DNA from: Methanobrevibacter sp.
Lineage (GTDB): Archaea > Methanobacteriota > Methanobacteria > Methanobacteriales > Methanobacteriaceae
Assembly (NCBI GenBank): GCA_017473945.1
Contig: JAFUIW010000113.1
Coordinates: forward strand, 1 to 38,180
Reading direction: 5' to 3'
DNA: 38,180 nucleotides
Shown: positions 1-8,510 of the stretch, one piece after another
Position numbering within the stretch: position 1 is the stretch's first letter
Layout: each line of letters starts with the position of its first letter
Notes under the pieces: generated by a model
Database searches by the model: none
What the model saw: the letters and a program-made list of their open reading frames with translations, nothing else
What the model was told of the DNA's origin: nothing
Position numbers and translations under genes: made by a program

Positions 1-163
1 CACAAGCCTTCGGATTTAGATCTGAAATTTAGAGATGAAAGATTAAATTCTTTCATCCAACTTTTTTAACTCATTTTAAAAACAATTCATATTATCATTG
101 AATATAGAAACATTGATGCTTTAAATTTAATTGAACCACCTCAACTTATTGAAGTTGAGGATT
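1..163 (+). mobile_element. Possible right end of an IS200/IS605 (tnpB) element, partial
   Basis: The first bases read as a short open frame in the third phase (QAFGFRSEI, stop at 30-32), resembling the tail of TnpB proteins. The same bases form a hairpin at 9-26 (TTCGGAT against ATCTGAA, one G-U pair), as seen where tnpB 3' ends overlap their guide RNA. A second perfect hairpin lies at 139-160 (CCTCAACTT, loop ATTG, AAGTTGAGG) and could be the subterminal palindrome recognised by a TnpA transposase. The body of the element lies outside the window, so this rests on pattern only. The 139-160 hairpin could instead be an ordinary transcript terminator. Confidence 0.35.
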
Positions 164-217
164 CCTAGAATTTTTAATCCACCAATAAATAGCCAAAATG
201 AAAAAAATAATAAAATA

Positions 218-234
218 TAGTAATTTAACAAACT
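218..234. repeat. Left terminal inverted repeat of the IS630-type element
   Basis: TAGTAATTTAACAAACT matches the reverse complement of 1613-1629 at all 17 positions. Partial similarity continues inward (AATTTTATAG against TTTTTAATAG). The flanking TA at 216-217 is the presumed target duplication. Confidence 0.85.
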
Positions 235-264
235 AATTTTATAGTTTTTATATACTTTTCATGT

Positions 265-1104
265 TCAGATTACCTGTGGAATAAATTGCTCTACAGTTGT
301 TTTATACAAGGAATCTCCCGATGTAACATCTAAAAATAATTCTATAGAATTATCAATTAATTCTTCAACTGTATCAATTGTTTTCTTCTTTAGATGTAAT
401 TTAGAATAATCCCATGCTCCCTCTACAGGATTTAACTCTGGTGAATACTCAGGTAGAAATAACAAATAAATATTCAATAATTCTGCAACTTCAAATATGA
501 AATCAGATCTATGGGTGGGAACATTATCCAATATAAAAACTATTCGTTTCTCAAATTTTAAATTTTCAACCAATAAATCATTATTTAATAAATGAAGTAT
601 GTGGCCTAACTTTATTTCTTCTTGTTTCTTAGGATTTACTGTTGATTCTCTTTTACAATGTTTACCTAACTTTCTAGATAATGTTGCCTCATCATCATGT
701 TTATTATTTTCTAAAGATCTCAACAACCGTGCCACAAAATTCTCATTAGAAGGACTATTTGCACTAATAATCTCACGTATTTCTTTTTTTGACAAAATCA
801 GATTATCTAAGATATTATTTAATAAGTTAACAGTTTTATAATCTTCAGTGAATTCTATTCTAAGTTTTACTAAAACTTCAGCAAATGATTCTTTTTTTAA
901 AGTACCCATTGGATATATTACTGATTTCCCGTTTATATTTAAAGCTCCAAATAAGTTTATTTTTAATTCTTCCTTTGTAATTGTTTTTACATTCTTTTGG
1001 CCTTGTTTATAAAGCTGTTTTCCGGTTTGAATCTTGAGTATGTGTGATGTTTCATCCACAAAGAAAATAATATCATTTTCTGTTATATTTGCTTTCTCAA
1101 TGTT
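265..1104 (-). CDS. IS630-family transposase, ORF B (DDE catalytic domain)
   Basis: This is the catalytic half of the transposase and cuts and joins DNA with a DDE metal site. The frame is open from the A7 tract at 1103-1109; its first in-frame start-like codon is a GTG at 1059, already inside the first catalytic motif. Catalytic motifs are FFVDETSH (first Asp), FILDNVPTH (second Asp) and PEYSPELNPVEGAW (Glu). There are 34 residues between the second Asp and the Glu, the classic IS630 DD34E spacing. About 175 residues separate the two Asp residues, which seems much longer than usual for the family, with a charged helical insert at about residues 73-165 of the GTG-initiated frame. Because the first Asp lies at the very start, the protein is probably made only as a fusion with ORF A by -1 frameshifting. 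Confidence 0.85.
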   Translation of the reverse strand, partial: NIEKANITENDIIFFVDETSHILKIQTGKQLYKQGQKNVKTITKEELKINLFGALNINGKSVIYPMGTLKKESFAEVLVKLRIEFTEDYKTVNLLNNILDNLILSKKEIREIISANSPSNENFVARLLRSLENNKHDDEATLSRKLGKHCKRESTVNPKKQEEIKLGHILHLLNNDLLVENLKFEKRIVFILDNVPTHRSDFIFEVAELLNIYLLFLPEYSPELNPVEGAWDYSKLHLKKKTIDTVEELIDNSIELFLDVTSGDSLYKTTVEQFIPQVI

Positions 1105-1580
1105 TTTTTAAAGATTTCTTCTTTGTTTTCAGGAGCTTCCTTAAATGTAGGTCTTGGTTTACCATAATTAAAGCCCAAATCTCTAACTATTTGACAAACA
1201 TAAGTCAAACTAAAATGAATATCCATATCTTCAGCCATCATATTTTGCACATCTGTCATGCTCAAGTTTTCTCCATCCAATATTCTTTGCTCTAATTCAT
1301 TTTTAATTTCATCTGTTAAAATTGAGGGTCTTCCTCCACCAAAATTAGGTTTCAAACCCTCTAATCCATATTTTTCACAATTTTTAGCCCAACTATGGAC
1401 TGTTGGAAAAGACACTTCAAGTGTATCAGCAATATCAGAGAGTTTATTTCCTTTGGAAAACAATTTCATAGCAATTAAACGTTCATGATATCTTCCATTA
1501 CCCTTAGATCTTTTAATTTCTTCTTTTAACTCATCTTCATCCATAACATTAAAAATGTTAATTTTACTTTTTCCTGCCAT
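1083..1580 (-). CDS. IS630-family transposase, ORF A (DNA-binding HTH domains)
   Basis: This 165-aa N-terminal half carries a homeodomain-like helix-turn-helix (about residues 30-75, KLSDIADTLEVSFPTVHSW), the GLEGLKPNFGGGRP linker typical of IS630 transposases, and a second winged-helix region that binds the terminal repeats. It ends 60 nt after entering the catalytic-domain frame. Near the stop, the codons TTT AAA AAA ACA sit on an A7 run (1103-1109). A -1 slip there joins ...EEIFKK to NIEKANITENDIIFFVDE, restoring one continuous transposase. On its own, ORF A could act as a DNA-binding regulator of transposition. Confidence 0.85.
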   Translation of the reverse strand: MAGKSKINIFNVMDEDELKEEIKRSKGNGRYHERLIAMKLFSKGNKLSDIADTLEVSFPTVHSWAKNCEKYGLEGLKPNFGGGRPSILTDEIKNELEQRILDGENLSMTDVQNMMAEDMDIHFSLTYVCQIVRDLGFNYGKPRPTFKEAPENKEEIFKKTLRKQI

Positions 1581-1612
1581 GAATAATATATTTGTAATTC
1601 ATCTATTAAAAA

Positions 1613-1629
1613 AGTTTGTTAAATTACTA
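1613..1629. repeat. Right terminal inverted repeat of the IS630-type element
   Basis: AGTTTGTTAAATTACTA is the exact reverse complement of 218-234. It is followed by TA (1630-1631), matching the TA before the left repeat. Confidence 0.85.
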
Positions 1630-1655
1630 TAATATACTTAATTTAATAATATTCT

Positions 1656-1664
1656 TTTATATAT
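1656..1664 (+). promoter_or_regulatory. TATA-box candidate for the PadR-type gene
   Basis: TTTATATAT lies about 60 bp before the start codon at 1722 and only 27 bp from the end of the insertion sequence. Archaeal transcription would begin roughly 25 bp downstream. An AGGA ribosome binding site precedes the ATG. Confidence 0.45.
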
Positions 1665-1721
1665 CCTTTCAAATAGAACATAACTTGTATTAAAACTAAA
1701 CTAACTATATTTAGGAATACC

Positions 1722-2141
1722 ATGAAAGAAGAAGAACCTCATAATATTAATACAGATTATTCCGAAATTATTCAAAATAATTTTGTAATACAGTCTTATG
1801 TAAACGGAATGTCTAGATTTTTAATTTTAGGGATTGTTAAATCAAAAGAACCCATTCATGGTTATGGAATATTAAAGGAATTGGACAAATTCTTTACAAC
1901 ATTAATCCAAGAAAAATCATTGAAAAAATCAAATCCCAGTAAAATATATCCAGTATTAAACAAAATGGAAGAATTACAACTGATTAAAAGCCATTTTGAA
2001 ATGAAAGGCAACAGAAAAGTTAAATTCTATAAAATCACAAGCGAAGGAAAATACGTCCTAGACTACCTTTACACCCGATTCGACCACATCCATGGAAACA
2101 AACAGTGGACAGAACTGTTTAGAGATATGGACAAATCATGA
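1722..2141 (+). CDS. PadR-family transcriptional regulator
   Basis: This 139-aa protein has a PadR-type winged helix over about residues 30-120. Its recognisable parts are FLILGIVKSKEPIHGYGIL (first helices), SKIYPVLNKMEELQLI (recognition helix region) and VKFYKITSEGK (wing). PadR proteins usually repress neighbouring genes in response to small molecules. The roughly 30-residue N-terminal extension is not part of the core fold, and the C-terminal dimerisation region is short. The adhesin-like gene begins 147 bp downstream on the same strand, with a palindrome between its TATA-like sequence and start codon, so it is a plausible target; this is inferred from position only. The region after the stop is T-rich without an obvious hairpin. 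Confidence 0.8.
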   Translation: MKEEEPHNINTDYSEIIQNNFVIQSYVNGMSRFLILGIVKSKEPIHGYGILKELDKFFTTLIQEKSLKKSNPSKIYPVLNKMEELQLIKSHFEMKGNRKVKFYKITSEGKYVLDYLYTRFDHIHGNKQWTELFRDMDKS

Positions 2142-2249
2142 ATATTCTAATTTTGATAATATTTTTTTATATTTTATTTTTAACATAAATATGGATTGTA
2201 ACATACTTATAGTAAATTAACTAAAAATTTACCAAAATTGTTGCATATG

Positions 2250-2283
2250 CTGTGAATATCACATTATTTCACAGAAAAGTGAT
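2250..2283 (+). promoter_or_regulatory. Palindromic leader element and ribosome binding site of the adhesin-like gene
   Basis: Two overlapping dyads lie between a TATA-like CTTATAG (about 2208) and the start codon at 2288. One is TGTGA-ATA-TCACA at 2251-2263. The other is CTGTGAA (2250-2256) paired with TTCACAG (2268-2274). A GTGAT ribosome binding site follows at 2279-2283. The position suits a repressor operator or an RNA hairpin that controls translation. Confidence 0.4.
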
Positions 2284-2287
2284 AAAA

Positions 2288-5200
2288 ATGAAATATAATA
2301 AACTTTTTTTAGTTGGTTTATTGTTAATGATCATTTTCATGATAGGTGCTGCAAGTGCAGCTGAAGATGACTTAAACAATAACCTGACTGCAGATACGAA
2401 CATTGACGACACAATAAGCGAGTCAATCGATGAAATTAATGAAGACGAACAAACAAACGAGGAGATTTTAGGTTCCGATAAAACTGACCAGATTCTTTCC
2501 GAAAAACAAGACTCCGGCATGTATCTAAGACATGATGCCGAATACAGAGTCGACAGTTTAGAAAGCGATGAAGGCTACTGGGTAACCGTCAAGTTTCCTC
2601 AAAAAGTGAGCGGCAATCTATCCTGTTTTATTGACGGCAAACACATAAGTGATAAGAAAATTACCGCAAAAACACACTATTTTAAAATCATCTTATTCGA
2701 TGAAGGCCTTTTAAGTTATGGAGAGCATGAAGTTGAAATAAAATATACCGGTGACGACAACTACAAAAGCACCAGCATCAAAGAGAAATTCAACGTTTCA
2801 TACATCTTTGATGTTTCAATAGACAATGAAAAAAATTATGAAGCAACAATTGATGTCAGCTTGCCGTATGCTGCAAACGGATATGTGGCATATACTGTTA
2901 ACGGAAAAAAATATTCTGCAAAAGTCACTCACGGTTCAGCAACCATAATAACCGATTTGGAATTAGGGAACAACACAATTGTCATTTCATATGAAGACAA
3001 AAACTATCCTTTAAAAACATTCACAGAAAATGTATTTGTTGAATCAAGAATTGTAGGTCCGACCGGAACAATCAAATATGGTGAAACTGAACCTGTCATC
3101 ATGCTGAAACTGCCTGCTGACGCCAAAGGAAACTTACACATCTACACATATGACTATGATGATATGGACAGTGATGAAAGCGTACCTATTACAATCAAAA
3201 AAGTACCTTTAATCAACGGTGAAGCAAAATACACCATCGAAGACATCCATTTAGGGGAAAATCAGGTTTTTGCAGAATATGATGGAACCGATTATGAGCT
3301 GGATTATGAAATGATTTGGTTTGAAGTTGCTGCAAATCTGGTTTACCAAAACAAAATGTGGGCTAACTCTACAAATAAGATACTTGTGGACATGCCTGAT
3401 GGAGATGAAGCAGACATCAGCATACATCTAAGCTATTACGATTATGAAAACGAGGAAGACGTATACACATCCATTTACGAAGGTACACATAAAGGAAAAT
3501 TATATATCACCCTTCCTAATCTAACTGCCAACCAGTATACTCTTGAAAGTGAAATCAATGAAATAGAAAGCACAAATTATTTCATGATAATGGAAACAAG
3601 CCCTGACAGTACTTTAAATGCTAAAATAAAATATGAACAAGATTATATTTCAAATGGTATCGAGTTTGAAGTAAAGCCCCTGGAAAATGGAGATGGAACT
3701 GTACTTCTCTACATTGATGGCAAACTTAATGATGAAAAGCCTGTTTCAGATTTTGATTATACCATGGGTGATTTAAACTCAATAACTCCCGGCATCCATG
3801 AAGTTGAGTTGAAATTCGTCAACGACACATACTATAAATCAACTTCAATCAAAGGCAAAATATCTTTAAGTTATTTAATAGTTCCAAATGGCGAGAATAT
3901 ATTGTTTGGAGCGTATGTAGCAGATGACGCAACAGGATATATCAGTTTACTTATTGACGGTGAAACTTATGACACCAAATTTATTAATGGCGACTTCAAA
4001 TACATGAATTTGGATAACTTATCCTACGAAAAACATAATTATAGCATTAGTTACTCAGGTGATGACAAATATTCGTCCGACCAGAAAAGCGGCACTTTTG
4101 AAAATACTTATCTCTTAGATATATGGTTAGATGAAGGAGAGTTCATTTATGGAGAACAATATATCACTATTGAAATTCCGAAAGATGGAACAGGATGCGC
4201 TACAGTAAGCATTGATGGTAAAAACCCTCAAGTATTCAAACAATTCTTTGACGCGCCAAAAGCTGAAGGATTAATAAGAGAAATTGTTTTATCCGATTTG
4301 AAAGTGGGCACTCATAAAATAACCCTTTCATATTCCGATGACAAATATCCGTTAAAAACCATCGAACGTGAATTTAAAATCCTTGCCGAATATAAAATAA
4401 TGCCAGCTAATTCCGTAGAATATAAAAAAGACAACGACATTTCATTAATATTGCCTTCAAATGCTACCGGAAATTTAGTGGTTGATATTAACGGTGAGAA
4501 AAAAAGCATTAAGCTGGTCAACGGTAAAGCAAAATATTCATTGAAGAATTTAACTCCAGGATATTATGACATTACAGCATACTATGATGGAAATGACTAT
4601 AAAGTCGAACCTGTTAATATGAATGACTTTGATGAAGGATTTTTAGTATGGCCTAGCATAGAGGTTGATAATTACGGCACACTCAATATGGGCGAAGAAA
4701 ATACTGTAAGCATTGAGATTCAAAAAGAAGCAAAAGGCAAAATGAATGTGAAAATTGAAAAAGAAAATGAAGATTATGATTACGAGATAGTAAAAACATC
4801 TTCCATTAATTTGATTGACGGTAAAGGATCAATTTCATTATCAGACCTGAAAGCGGGAGAATATCATGTTACATTTGAATACGATGGAAGTGATTTGATA
4901 ATCCCTACATATGAGTCATGGGTTACCATAATCATCCCAAATAACATCACAGTAGATTATCCTGAAAAAATGTATTCAAATGAAAATCCTAAAATGATTT
5001 TCAAATCACCGACTGACACCAGCGGAAAATTAACAGTGACAATCAATGGAAAAAGCACCGAATACAGTCTTTCAAATGGAACCATAATCATTCCATTAAC
5101 CAATTTAGACGCAGGCACATCTAGTGAAATAATCCTTAAATATGTTGGGGATAAAACCGGAAGCAATACATTTATAGAAGATGTATATATCGAGAAAGCG

Positions 5201-5977
5201 AATCCGCATTTAAACATTACAGAGACCTCCGATACCACTTTCGACATTAATCTTGAAAAAGATGCAACAGGCAAAATACTTTTATCAGTATCCGATAAAA
5301 CTTATGAAGAACTCATCTCCAATGGACATGCTGCAGTTACAATTCCAAAATTAGCCCCAGGCAACTATAAAGTTACTGTTGCATATTCAGGAGACAGTAA
5401 CTACACCACATTCAATGCATACACCACACTAAATATTGAAGACAACTCAAAGATAATTGCATCCAATTTGGCAATGATGTACAATGATGGGTCAAAATAT
5501 TCAGTAACTGTATACGGTGCAGATGGGAAACTTGCTTCTGGAGTTGAGGTAACATTTAAAGTGGACGGTAAAAAAATTGGATCTGCAAAAACAAACAGCA
5601 AAGGTGTTGCAAGTCTAAAAATAACACAGGTACCAAAAACCTATAAGATTTCAGCTACCGCTTTAGGAAAAACCGTAACCAAAAAATTAACTGTAAAACA
5701 GATTTTAACTCTTAAAAAAGTTACCGTTAAAAAATCAGCTAAAAAATTAGTTTTAACTGCAACACTTAAAAAGGTAAAAGGAAAATTCCTCAAATCCAAA
5801 AAGATTACCTTCAAGTTCAACGGCAAAACTTTCAAAGCAAAAACCGATAAAAAAGGTGTTGCAAAAGTAACAATTAAGTCCAATGTATTGAAAAAACTTA
5901 AAGTTGGTAAAAAAGTAACTTACTCTGCAACCTACATTAAAGATACAGTTAAAAAAAGCGTTAAAGTCAAAAAATAA
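2288..5977 (+). CDS. Adhesin-like secreted protein with Ig-like repeats (1229 aa)
   Basis: This is a large surface protein of the adhesin-like type expanded in Methanobrevibacter. ATG 2288 is preferred to the GTG at 2252 because GTGAT lies just upstream and it starts a proper signal peptide: KYNK, then a hydrophobic stretch, then cleavage near AASAA. The mature part has about ten Ig-like (Big_3-type) units of roughly 100 residues. Each ends in a motif such as YTGDDNYKS, YSGDDKYSS, YDGNDYK or YSGDSNYTT. Two final domains follow, an Ig-like unit near GADGKLASGVEVTFKVDG and a Lys-rich domain starting near VKKSAKKL. That last domain is nearly the same as the end of the broken adhesin at 8.5 kb and may bind the cell wall. 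There is no transmembrane anchor. The ligand cannot be predicted. Confidence 0.85.
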   Translation: MKYNKLFLVGLLLMIIFMIGAASAAEDDLNNNLTADTNIDDTISESIDEINEDEQTNEEILGSDKTDQILSEKQDSGMYLRHDAEYRVDSLESDEGYWVTVKFPQKVSGNLSCFIDGKHISDKKITAKTHYFKIILFDEGLLSYGEHEVEIKYTGDDNYKSTSIKEKFNVSYIFDVSIDNEKNYEATIDVSLPYAANGYVAYTVNGKKYSAKVTHGSATIITDLELGNNTIVISYEDKNYPLKTFTENVFVESRIVGPTGTIKYGETEPVIMLKLPADAKGNLHIYTYDYDDMDSDESVPITIKKVPLINGEAKYTIEDIHLGENQVFAEYDGTDYELDYEMIWFEVAANLVYQNKMWANSTNKILVDMPDGDEADISIHLSYYDYENEEDVYTSIYEGTHKGKLYITLPNLTANQYTLESEINEIESTNYFMIMETSPDSTLNAKIKYEQDYISNGIEFEVKPLENGDGTVLLYIDGKLNDEKPVSDFDYTMGDLNSITPGIHEVELKFVNDTYYKSTSIKGKISLSYLIVPNGENILFGAYVADDATGYISLLIDGETYDTKFINGDFKYMNLDNLSYEKHNYSISYSGDDKYSSDQKSGTFENTYLLDIWLDEGEFIYGEQYITIEIPKDGTGCATVSIDGKNPQVFKQFFDAPKAEGLIREIVLSDLKVGTHKITLSYSDDKYPLKTIEREFKILAEYKIMPANSVEYKKDNDISLILPSNATGNLVVDINGEKKSIKLVNGKAKYSLKNLTPGYYDITAYYDGNDYKVEPVNMNDFDEGFLVWPSIEVDNYGTLNMGEENTVSIEIQKEAKGKMNVKIEKENEDYDYEIVKTSSINLIDGKGSISLSDLKAGEYHVTFEYDGSDLIIPTYESWVTIIIPNNITVDYPEKMYSNENPKMIFKSPTDTSGKLTVTINGKSTEYSLSNGTIIIPLTNLDAGTSSEIILKYVGDKTGSNTFIEDVYIEKANPHLNITETSDTTFDINLEKDATGKILLSVSDKTYEELISNGHAAVTIPKLAPGNYKVTVAYSGDSNYTTFNAYTTLNIEDNSKIIASNLAMMYNDGSKYSVTVYGADGKLASGVEVTFKVDGKKIGSAKTNSKGVASLKITQVPKTYKISATALGKTVTKKLTVKQILTLKKVTVKKSAKKLVLTATLKKVKGKFLKSKKITFKFNGKTFKAKTDKKGVAKVTIKSNVLKKLKVGKKVTYSATYIKDTVKKSVKVKK

Positions 5978-5985
5978 ATTTTTTA

Positions 5986-6017
5986 AGGAGTTTTAATACT
6001 CCTATTTTTTAATTTTT
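5986..6017 (+). terminator. Terminator of the adhesin-like gene
   Basis: AGGAGT-TTTAAT-ACTCCT (5986-6003) is followed by a T-rich tract. It starts 8 bp after the stop codon. Confidence 0.65.
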
Positions 6018-6108
6018 TATACCCAAAACCAATCATCTGCCATCTGATGCTAGCTCAACAACCTAATGATTAAAAATTGGGATTCAAAAAACTTGTTGTG
6101 AAAAATAG

Positions 6109-6654
6109 CTATGAATTTGAAATCAACCAGTCCATGAAGTCAACTTCGCCAACAGGATAAGTTTTCTCGCCTGAAATTACACAAGAAAGCTCATCAACAA
6201 TCTCATCAACTGTCAGGTAACTTACATTTATCTCAGAAATATTTTCACTATAAATATCATACGCTTCAACTGTGCAGACTCCCATCGCTTCAGCTTCAAG
6301 GTTTTCACGAATTTTAGCTTCAGAATAATCACGCCCTTCAAGTCGGAAGCGCAGAATCTCAGGCCTTACCCTTAAAACAATTACATTATCGGCACCATCG
6401 CACAAATGAGCCAGATGGCCTTCAAAAATAAGAAGCTCATCGCTAGCGCCTATAATCTCAGATACCTTTTCGCTCAATTTAGGAATATCAATGACCTTAT
6501 ATCCTTTCTCATCATCAACTCCCAAAACAAAATCGTTTTCCAAAGCCAAATCGTTAATCTTAACAAGTTTACAGCCTAGCCTAGAAGATAACTTTTCACT
6601 GACAGTGGTTTTTCCAGTGCATGGAGTGCCTGTTATAAAAATAGCTTTGCTCAT
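6109..6654 (-). CDS. AK6/Fap7-type adenylate kinase family protein
   Basis: A 181-aa P-loop NMP kinase with Walker A GTPCTGKTT near residues 9-17. It belongs to the archaeal/eukaryotic AK6 (Fap7) group, which has adenylate kinase or ATPase activity and, in the studied homologues, helps small-subunit ribosome assembly through uS11. Other family features are the IFEGHLAHLC segment, the VLRVRPEILRFRLEGRDYSEAKIRENLEAE lid-like region (shown in Archaea as Arg-rich) and the DELSCVI end. ATG 6654 is preferred to the TTG nine bases upstream. It starts 17 bp after the DRG-type GTPase, probably in one operon, which would pair two translation-related factors. Confidence 0.8.
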   Translation of the reverse strand: MSKAIFITGTPCTGKTTVSEKLSSRLGCKLVKINDLALENDFVLGVDDEKGYKVIDIPKLSEKVSEIIGASDELLIFEGHLAHLCDGADNVIVLRVRPEILRFRLEGRDYSEAKIRENLEAEAMGVCTVEAYDIYSENISEINVSYLTVDEIVDELSCVISGEKTYPVGEVDFMDWLISNS

Positions 6655-6671
6655 AAAAATCAAAAAAAGAA

Positions 6672-7766
6672 TTATTTTTTCAAAATAACTCTTAAAACAT
6701 CTTCATCTTCAAGTACATGGTCGGGACCTACCTTTTGGCCCGGAAACTTGACTGAGGTTCCCCAGATTTTTGCATGACGGAAGTTTTTAACGAATTCCCT
6801 GTGGAGCTTTCCACATGCATCAATTACAGTGGAACCTTTCTTAATAACCAGAGGATCTTCCATGTCCGCTTTTCTTCCCTGCGGTTTTAGATAGACACGA
6901 ACCAAATCTAGATTGTCAAAGATGATGTCTTTTAACTCATCGATGTTGGTGTTCTTGTCAGCGGAAATTGGAATGAATTCCGGAATGTATTTTTTAAGCT
7001 CTTCGATGTATGCCTCATCTACAAGGTCCACCTTATTTAATAGAACCAACATAGGAACATATGATTTATTTCTGTCGAGAACATCAATAAATTGATCCAT
7101 TGTCACATCGTCCCTGAAAAGAACATCCGCATTAATATATCCGTACTCATTTAAGATAGACCTTATTGTCTTTTCATCCATATGGGTTAACTTGCAGGTT
7201 GATGATACCTTTACACCACCTAGCTTTTTCCTTTTGACAGTGACATCCGGAGGCTGTTCGTTTGGCCTGATTCCAATGGCCCTCAATTCCTTAAGGATAA
7301 CATTGATGTGCTGAGGATTGAAAGTGTCCAAAACAATTAAAATTAAGTCTGCAGTTCTTGCAACGGATAAAATCTCCTTACCTCTTCCTTTACCGCTACT
7401 TGCACCGGTGATAATTCCAGGAATATCAAAAACCTGAATTTTAGCATTCTTGTGTTCCATTACACCAGGAACTATATCCAATGTAGTGAACTGATAAGCT
7501 CCAACCTTACTTTCAGCATTCGTAATATTATTCAACAGAGTAGATTTACCGACAGACGGAAAACCTACAAGCACAACGGTAGCGTCACCGGATTTCTTTA
7601 CATGAAAACCCTGGCCTTTTGATCCTCCACTGCTACGTTGCAGAGATTCCTCTTTTAACTTTGATAGTTTTGCCTTAAGTTTACCTATATGGTGTGAAGT
7701 AGCTTTATTATATGGAGTCTTTTGAATTTCCTCTTCAATATCTTTAATCTTCTCTTCTATACCCAT
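6672..7766 (-). CDS. DRG-family GTP-binding protein with TGS domain
   Basis: This 364-aa protein belongs to the developmentally-regulated GTP-binding (OBG-like) family found in all Archaea and eukaryotes and linked to translation and ribosomes. It has an N-terminal helical hairpin (residues 1-45), G1 GFPSVGKS (68-75), the G2 region [12 protein letters not shown]3 DIPG (about 114-117) and G4 NKVD in [14 protein letters not shown]-terminal TGS domain follows, from about residue 290 (KPQGRKADM to DVLRVILKK). Length and motif order are normal for the family. The start at 7766 has a GGCGAT site at good spacing and a TATA-like TTATAATATATAC just upstream. The AK6-type gene follows on the same strand. 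Confidence 0.9.
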   Translation of the reverse strand: MGIEEKIKDIEEEIQKTPYNKATSHHIGKLKAKLSKLKEESLQRSSGGSKGQGFHVKKSGDATVVLVGFPSVGKSTLLNNITNAESKVGAYQFTTLDIVPGVMEHKNAKIQVFDIPGIITGASSGKGRGKEILSVARTADLILIVLDTFNPQHINVILKELRAIGIRPNEQPPDVTVKRKKLGGVKVSSTCKLTHMDEKTIRSILNEYGYINADVLFRDDVTMDQFIDVLDRNKSYVPMLVLLNKVDLVDEAYIEELKKYIPEFIPISADKNTNIDELKDIIFDNLDLVRVYLKPQGRKADMEDPLVIKKGSTVIDACGKLHREFVKNFRHAKIWGTSVKFPGQKVGPDHVLEDEDVLRVILKK

Positions 7767-7790
7767 AAAATCGCCACAATAATCATTAAT

Positions 7791-7806
7791 AAAAGTATAT
7801 ATTATA
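7791..7806 (-). promoter_or_regulatory. Promoter candidate of the DRG-AK6 operon
   Basis: On the minus strand a TTATAATATATAC-like TATA box lies about 25-40 bp before the start codon at 7766, leaving a very short leader. Confidence 0.45.
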
Positions 7807-7808
7807 AC

Positions 7809-8330
7809 TTAATTTATGTTTTTAATATCATATAAAGATTATCAATAATATTTTGGTGTTTTTAAAGTGGAAATAATAATGTTTTTTGAGCTATGTGTAA
7901 AAAAGGAAGCTATAAAACACATATTAAAGCCAATTGTCATTTAAATTGTCAGTTTATCAAATTAGAAAATTTTGGATGAAATCCAACTAGGCCTCCAATT
8001 CGACATCATAGATTGTTTTACATTAACAAGTTAATGGCCAACAATATGTAGTAACTTGCTAGGAATAAATAAGAGATAGCAAGCACCATATTTTCAACAG
8101 CAAAAATGTCCATTCCTCCAATTTAATTGGAGTGTTTTTAATTGAATGCTCTTTCCACTTCATAAAAACACCATTAATATGTATTATTGTATTAGTGTTT
8201 TAGAATTGAATATTTTGTTTCAAAACTATTTATATTTTATTATTTTTAAAAATAAAGATTGTTATCAAAGTATAAAATTGTTTTTAGAATAGAATATTGG
8301 TTTAATTTGGAAATAAGTAATGGATGAAAC
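7809..8330. other. Gene-free AT-rich stretch with one terminator-like hairpin
   Basis: No convincing ORF on either strand. A perfect hairpin at 8116-8132 (CTCCAATT, loop T, AATTGGAG) is followed by TGTTTTT and would end a plus-strand transcript. No gene for it is visible, so the stretch may hold an unrecognised RNA or gene debris. Confidence 0.4.
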
Positions 8331-8332
8331 TT

Positions 8333-8467
8333 TTATATACTTTGATGTTCATAATATCATATAACATCTTAGGATGTTTTGGCAGGCTCAATGTCGACCA
8401 ATTAATATGTATGTTGAATGAGGATGTGTCAAAATTTGTTTAACAAATTTATCCTTATTCAATTTTT
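8333..8467 (+). ncRNA. Candidate small RNA with its own promoter and terminal hairpin
   Basis: A strong archaeal TATA-like sequence, CTTTTATATAC (about 8331-8341), has no ORF after it. A long hairpin lies about 75 bp downstream. Outer arms TTGAATGAGGAT (8414-8425) and ATCCTTATTCAA (8451-8462) pair over 12 bp with one G-U; inner arms AAATTTG (8432-8438) and CAAATTT (8444-8450) pair over 7 bp. TTTTT follows at 8463-8467. The transcript would start near 8365 and be about 100 nt long. It is unlike the RNase P, SRP or C/D-box RNAs that I could recognise. A MITE-like remnant is an alternative. Confidence 0.35.
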
Positions 8468-8510
8468 GATTGTACCTTAGATACTTTTTTATTTTATAAA
8501 TAAAAATAGT

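Larger units (their letters stand above)
218..1629 (-). mobile_element. IS630-type insertion sequence, complete (1412 bp)
   Basis: A perfect 17-bp inverted repeat, TAGTAATTTAACAAACT, lies at 218-234 and in reverse complement at 1613-1629. Both ends are bordered by TA (216-217 and 1630-1631), the target duplicated by IS630/Tc1/mariner elements. The interior holds two minus-strand ORFs, an HTH protein followed by a DDE catalytic domain, which together make one transposase. The perfect ends and unbroken domains suggest a recent, possibly active insertion. It sits about 90 bp upstream of a PadR-type gene and just left of that gene's TATA-like sequence, so it could affect that gene's expression. 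Confidence 0.85.

Noticed and set aside
2252..2288. GTG 2252 as the adhesin start
   Set aside because: It puts 12 polar residues before the signal peptide and lies within the leader dyad; ATG 2288 has a good ribosome binding site.
7809..8330. RNase P or SRP RNA in the large gap
   Set aside because: The gap is too AT-rich and lacks the long GC-rich helices of either RNA.
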